NCBI RefSeq assembly: GCF_017652985.1
Contig: NZ_JAGGDJ010000009.1
Coordinates: 1-64,000, forward strand
Reading direction: 5' to 3'
DNA from: Paenibacillus artemisiicola
Lineage (GTDB): Bacteria; Bacillota; Bacilli; Paenibacillales; Paenibacillaceae
DNA length: 64,000 nucleotides
Of this stretch, positions 60,898 to 64,000 are shown piece by piece. Position 1 is the first letter of the stretch, and the number at the start of each line of letters is the position of its first letter. The notes under the pieces are model-generated. The model had not been told where the DNA came from and made no database searches. It saw only the letters and a list, made by a program, of their open reading frames with translations. The position numbers and the translations under genes are program-made.

Positions 60898-60951
60898 CGC
60901 CGTTTCCCCCTGTTATCGCGGGCATTCGCTGCCCGATAATGGTTAATTCGC

Positions 60952-60969
60952 CTGCCGGCATGCCGGCAG
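60952..60969. promoter_or_regulatory. Perfect palindrome in the cluster B leader
   Basis: CTGCCGGCATGCCGGCAG is an 18-base palindrome just downstream of the predicted transcription start. It may be a leader hairpin protecting the mRNA or a second protein site. It has no T-run on the minus strand. Confidence 0.5.
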
Positions 60970-60973
60970 CCAA

Positions 60974-61002
60974 AATGTAAGCGCAATCATTCTTGGCAAT
61001 AA
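60974..61002 (-). promoter_or_regulatory. Predicted promoter and LacI operator of cluster B
   Basis: On the minus strand TTATTG (60997-61002), 17 bases, TACATT (60974-60979). The dyad TGATTGCGCTTACA (60976-60989) overlaps the -10 box. It is a LacI/CcpA-type operator and would let the adjacent repressor block the whole 21 kb unit. Confidence 0.6.
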
Positions 61003-61053
61003 CGGGCCCTCGCCGGTCGCGCCGGCGCCCGTTAGTCCCTCACGGACCGTGAT

Positions 61054-62058
61054 TTAATTCGAAACCGTCTTCTTCAGCCGTATGCCGCACGACTCCCGAA
61101 CGACAAGCTCGGTGTCGAGCATGATTTTCTTGGGCTCGTCCAGACCGTCGAGCAGGGCTTGAAAAATCGTGTGCGTCACGATGGAGCCCCATTCGCGCAT
61201 CGGATGCTTGATCGTCGTCAACGCGGGACGGACATACGACGATATCCGAAGATCGTCGAAGCCCACGATCGCGACGTCTTCCGGAACCTTGTAGCCGGCC
61301 TCCGTCAGCGCCTGAATGCACCCGATCGCCATCTCGTCGTTGGCGGAGAAAATCGCTTCCGGCACCTTGCCGCTCATGATCAACGACCGGGTTGCTTGAT
61401 ACCCGCCTTGCTCGGTGAAATGCCCTTGGGCCGTGTACGCGATCTGGAACGGCAGCCCCGCGTCCTCGAGCGCGCTTTTATAGCCTTCGAACCGCTTCTG
61501 GTTGTTGTAGGAATTCACGCCTCCGCTGAGGTATCCGATCGTCCGGTAGCCAAGTCCGGCCAGATGCTTGGTCGCGTTATACGCGCCCTGCACGTTGTTA
61601 ATCAAGACCTGGTGCACGTGATCCGCCTTCAATTCCCGGTCCATCACCGCGATCGGAAAGGATCTGGAGGCCATCTGCACGAGCAGCTCGTCCGGAATCG
61701 TCGGACCGAAAACGACGGCGGCGTCGAACAGCTTCTCCTGAAGGAAGCGGCTCGACGAATCGTTGCCGGTGCTGCATGCGATGAGATCGTAGCCGTTCGA
61801 TTCGACGACCTCCTGGAGCCCTTCGATGACCGAGCTGAAGAACGGACCGCCGAAACCCGTCACGAACAGCGCGATCGTCTCGGTCTTTCGGCGCTTGAGG
61901 TTCCGTGCCGTCGCGTTCGGGCGGTAATTCAGCGCGTCGACGACGGACAGCACCTTTTGTCTCGTTTGCTCGCTGACCCGCGGGTCGTTGTTCAGCACGT
62001 ACGACACCGTCGCTACGGAGACGCCGGCTTGTTTCGCGACATCTTTAATCGTAGACAT
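61054..62058 (-). CDS. LacI-family transcriptional regulator of cluster B
   Basis: A 334-residue LacI/GalR repressor. HTH: TIKDVAKQAGVSVATVSYVL. Effector domain: TIALFVTGFGGPFFSSVIEG, EAIFSANDEMAIGCIQALTE, VAIVGFDDLRISSYVRPALT. The start at 62058 follows GAGAGGGGG. It lies 156 bases upstream of the first cluster B gene on the same strand. Its own promoter contains a perfect TTTGAAACGTTTCAAA palindrome, so autoregulation is likely. The inducer would be a sophorooligosaccharide if the reading of the cluster is right. Confidence 0.93.
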   Translation of the reverse strand: MSTIKDVAKQAGVSVATVSYVLNNDPRVSEQTRQKVLSVVDALNYRPNATARNLKRRKTETIALFVTGFGGPFFSSVIEGLQEVVESNGYDLIACSTGNDSSSRFLQEKLFDAAVVFGPTIPDELLVQMASRSFPIAVMDRELKADHVHQVLINNVQGAYNATKHLAGLGYRTIGYLSGGVNSYNNQKRFEGYKSALEDAGLPFQIAYTAQGHFTEQGGYQATRSLIMSGKVPEAIFSANDEMAIGCIQALTEAGYKVPEDVAIVGFDDLRISSYVRPALTTIKHPMREWGSIVTHTIFQALLDGLDEPKKIMLDTELVVRESCGIRLKKTVSN

Positions 62059-62099
62059 GGATGCCCCCTCTCGAGCCTCTTTCTATTCTCTAGCTGATT

Positions 62100-62115
62100 T
62101 TTGAAACGTTTCAAA
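62100..62115. promoter_or_regulatory. Perfect LacI-type operator before the cluster B repressor
   Basis: TTTGAAACGTTTCAAA is a perfect 16-base palindrome with the CG centre of LacI-family sites. It lies 41 bases before the repressor start and just downstream of its predicted transcription start. Confidence 0.8.
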
Positions 62116-62126
62116 TTACAATATTT

Positions 62127-62155
62127 ACTATAGCCCAACAGTAAAGCGATTACAA
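62127..62155 (-). promoter_or_regulatory. Predicted promoter of the cluster B repressor
   Basis: On the minus strand TTGTAA (62150-62155), 17 bases, TATAGT (62127-62132). A second operator-like TGTAATCGCTTTAC (62141-62154) overlaps the -35. Confidence 0.6.
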
Positions 62156-62502
62156 TACCGAATTTGGGTAAATTTTCTTTAATTTTTAGGAGGAATTCAG
62201 GAAGGTTAGAGACGAAAGAGAATCTTTATCGAAACGATTAAAATACGTAAGCAGCCTAATTTTGCCCGCCATGCGACCTCTTCGGATGCCACACCGGGGC
62301 TGAACGATTAGGGGAAGTGATGGGCGATTGCCCTTGTTACGAATACAAGGCGGCGATCTGCTGAGGACTCCTTGCGGAGCTCGAGCTGGCGAGAAACCCG
62401 GGGTAAACTGCGGTTTCGATCCTAGTGACGCGGGGCCGCCCGCCAAGATCCTGGGCCGAACGGCTAAAGCGGTGTTCTGGCGATGATTAATGGACCAATG
62501 CC

Positions 62503-62590
62503 GAAAACGCTTGGCCATGCGGGCTGTTGCGGAAGTCCGGGACCGACCATCGGCCGAGCGAAAACCTTGCCCGTGCGGACTGTTGCGCGG
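62503..62590. repeat. Pair of imperfect 30 bp direct repeats
   Basis: 62503-62532 (GAAAACGCTTGGCCATGCGG then GCTGTTGCGG) and 62560-62590 (GAAAACCTTGCCCGTGCGGA then CTGTTGCGCGG) agree at most positions, with a 57-base offset. Confidence 0.55.
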
Positions 62591-62678
62591 CCACGGCAGA
62601 CGATTAGAGACGCTGGGGCTACCCTCGCGGTTAGCGAAAGCCGCTTAGGGACCCGCTCTCCGGTTCCGCTCAAAGCCA

Positions 62679-62813
62679 AGCGGACATGAGATTCGCTATC
62701 GTTGGTTGTATGCGCTCTTTTAGCGGTTCGCGGACACAGGAAACGCTATTCGCTCCAAAAACCCATCCGATGCGGTCCCGAGCATCGGATAGCGGAACGT
62801 ATGGCCGCCTAAA
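62679..62813. repeat. Cluster of AGCGG...CGCTA quasi-palindromic elements
   Basis: Three elements of about 20 bases: AGCGGACATGAGATTCGCTA (62679-62698), GCGGACACAGGAAACGCTAT (62730-62749) and TAGCGGAACGTATGGCCGCC (62790-62809, then TAA). Each can fold weakly on itself. Similar intergenic elements are, to my knowledge, scattered in Paenibacillus genomes. Confidence 0.55.
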
Positions 62814-63082
62814 TCGGATTAACCGCTCCGGGACGTAAATAACGGCAATGGTGTCCGCTTCCCGGCGAGCCGTCCGCCCCGCCGAGGAGCGGTCCGACTT
62901 TGCGCCGAGAAGCGTTCGCCCGTTTGGAGAGAAGCGGTCCGTCCGTTTCGCCGGAAACCTCTCCCTGCGCCGACGAAAGCGCCCCGAAACGCACCAAAGC
63001 CGCCGAAGAAACTTCGGCAGCTTTGGCTAAATGATAGCGGCACGTGTCGCCGGTTTGCGGCAGACAAGAGACCGTGCGCTTC

Positions 63083-64000
63083 TTAGTGAGGCAGCTCGAC
63101 CGACACTTCACGGCGGGCTTCCGCCGAGCGGAGCACCCCGTCGATGATCGCCTGCTGGATGAGGATCTGGTCGCCCGGGATCGGAGCCGGACGGCCGTCG
63201 CGCAGCGCTTCGGCGAAATCGTGCACCTTTTGGTCGAACAGGTTCATTTTATGCTCGATGATCGGAATCGGCGTCGACGTGTGGGCGCCGAACTCGTCAT
63301 GATACAGCGTGATGGAGCCGACCGAGCCGTCCCATACGCCCGACCACGGGCCGATGCCCGCCGGCGTCACCTTCAGGCCGGCGTCCGTGCCGAGGAACAT
63401 CGTCGCGCCGAGCGTGTCCATGTGCATCGCCCAGGAGATTTTGAACTGCAGCACGAGGTCGTTCTCGAAGCGGACCATCGCCACGCCGAAGTCTTCGACC
63501 TCGAACTTGCTCGATTCCGGATGGTACAGCGCGTTGGAGCCGAAGTGGTTCGACGTGAACGCCGAGACCGTCAGCGGGCGCGGGTAACCCAGCGTGTTCA
63601 GCGCCATGTCGAGCGAGTAGCAGCCGATGTCCGCCATCGCGCCTGCGCCGGCGAGCGTCTTGCTGATGAACGTTCCGCCCGGCATGCCGCGGCGGCGTCC
63701 GCCGCCCGTCTCGACGTAGTACACGTTGCCGAGGCGTCCGGATTGCACGATTTTTTGCAGCAGCTTCATGTTCGGGTCGTAGCGCGGCTGGAAGCCCAGC
63801 GTCAGCATTTTGCCGCTTTCCTTCGCCGCTTGCGTCATCTCGATGCCTTCCTGAAGCGTGACGGACATCGGCTTCTCGAGCAGCACGTTCTTGCCCGCGC
63901 GCAGCGAGTCGACCGTCGTAATATGGTGGGATACGTTCGGCGTGCAGATGCTGACGCCGTCCAGCTCCATGCGGAGCAGCTCGGTATGGGTGTCGAACGC
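63083..64000 (-). CDS. Gfo/Idh/MocA family oxidoreductase, N-terminus outside window
   Basis: The last 305 residues of an NAD(P)-dependent dehydrogenase; the frame is open to the window edge. Visible parts are ELDGVSICTPNVSHHITTVD (end of the Rossmann fold), NVLLEKPMSVTLQEGIEM (EKP), TLGFQPRYDPNMKLLQKIV and GAGAMADIGCYSLDMALNTL (the D.G.Y.LD.. signature). The tail is IIDGVLRSAEARREVSVELP. It is not closely similar to the two other dehydrogenases in the window. It probably acts on a sugar or inositol derivative. Confidence 0.9.
   Translation of the reverse strand, partial: AFDTHTELLRMELDGVSICTPNVSHHITTVDSLRAGKNVLLEKPMSVTLQEGIEMTQAAKESGKMLTLGFQPRYDPNMKLLQKIVQSGRLGNVYYVETGGGRRRGMPGGTFISKTLAGAGAMADIGCYSLDMALNTLGYPRPLTVSAFTSNHFGSNALYHPESSKFEVEDFGVAMVRFENDLVLQFKISWAMHMDTLGATMFLGTDAGLKVTPAGIGPWSGVWDGSVGSITLYHDEFGAHTSTPIPIIEHKMNLFDQKVHDFAEALRDGRPAPIPGDQILIQQAIIDGVLRSAEARREVSVELPH

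Larger units (their letters stand above)
62156..63082. other. 927-base gap with degenerate repeats and no convincing gene
   Basis: No frame here has both an RBS and a recognisable product. The left 60 bases are AT-rich and hold AGGAGG without a start codon. It contains a pair of 30-base direct repeats (62503-62590), a cluster of AGCGG...CGCTA quasi-palindromes (62679-62813) and more AGCGGTCCG-like pieces to about 62950. Confidence 0.6.

Noticed and set aside
56218-60939. Plus-strand open frame of 1573 codons
   Set aside because: Antisense of both cluster B binding proteins. It has the same GC-driven absence of stops and no domain or ribosome site.
60952-60969. Terminator of the LacI gene
   Set aside because: The palindrome lacks a T-run and lies after the predicted cluster B promoter, so it is better seen as a leader element.
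39991-61002. Cluster B as a cyclic glucan synthesis locus
   Set aside because: No GT84 synthase domain is present. GH94 and GH144-like proteins are separate and cytoplasmic, beside importers, which points to catabolism.
62186-62518. Minus-strand open frame of 110 codons in the repeat-rich gap
   Set aside because: It has no RBS, no fold and a Pro/Arg-rich composition. The region is more like decayed repeats.
62503-62590. Possible riboswitch before a sugar gene
   Set aside because: The neighbouring start codons are not downstream on either strand at a suitable distance, and I cannot match a known riboswitch core.

Overview
The window looks like chromosomal DNA from a high-GC, spore-forming member of the Paenibacillaceae (Paenibacillus or Cohnella type). 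The grounds are a YesM/YesN-type two-component pair, several carbohydrate ABC importers that lack their own ATPase, LacI- and AraC-type sugar regulators, purine-rich Shine-Dalgarno sites with frequent GTG starts, a forespore-type promoter, and a CotS-like kinase fold. I see no rRNA, tRNA, CRISPR array, insertion sequence or phage gene. Genus and species are inference.

Layout. 1-2314: a two-component system cut by the window edge. 2.4-12.1 kb: a mixed stretch of small stand-alone genes (acetyltransferase, DinB, VOC protein, an XRE regulator with a new-looking repeat domain, a PhyH dioxygenase, a short flavoprotein, a Gfo/Idh/MocA dehydrogenase, a solo trpB and an MFS exporter). 12.2-25.1 kb: carbohydrate cluster A on the minus strand, read in the order substrate-binding lipoprotein, AraC regulator, PhyH dioxygenase, two permeases, zinc alcohol dehydrogenase, Gfo/Idh/MocA dehydrogenase, GH13-like hydrolase, second hydrolase, LacI repressor, and a relic of another dehydrogenase. 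25.3-39.9 kb: housekeeping and accessory genes (NmrA-type reductase under an operator-covered promoter, GNATs, methyltransferase, kinases, a TetR/MFS drug-efflux pair, a hydrolase, a sensor kinase and a small coiled-coil gene with a forespore-type promoter).

40.0-62.1 kb: cluster B, about 21 kb on one strand with mostly overlapping or closely spaced genes and a single strong terminator at its end. It encodes a LacI repressor, two substrate-binding proteins (one of them 1031 residues with added beta-sandwich modules), two complete permease pairs, a secreted NHL-propeller/TPR/YIP1 membrane protein, a secreted DUF5696-like protein, a GH35 enzyme, a GH144-like endo-glucanase, a 1131-residue GH94 phosphorylase resembling 1,2-beta-oligoglucan phosphorylase, and a PhyH dioxygenase. 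I read this as a beta-1,2-glucan (sophorooligosaccharide) import and phosphorolysis locus. The GH94 plus GH144 pairing is the main evidence. The role of the YIP1 and DUF5696 proteins is unknown, and this is the most interesting part of the window.

62.1-63.1 kb is a kilobase without a convincing gene but with degenerate repeats. The window ends inside another Gfo/Idh/MocA dehydrogenase. How the parts may work together: both sugar clusters lack an ABC ATPase and would depend on a shared MsmX-type ATPase elsewhere. LacI/CcpA-type operators recur in front of many of the catabolic genes.
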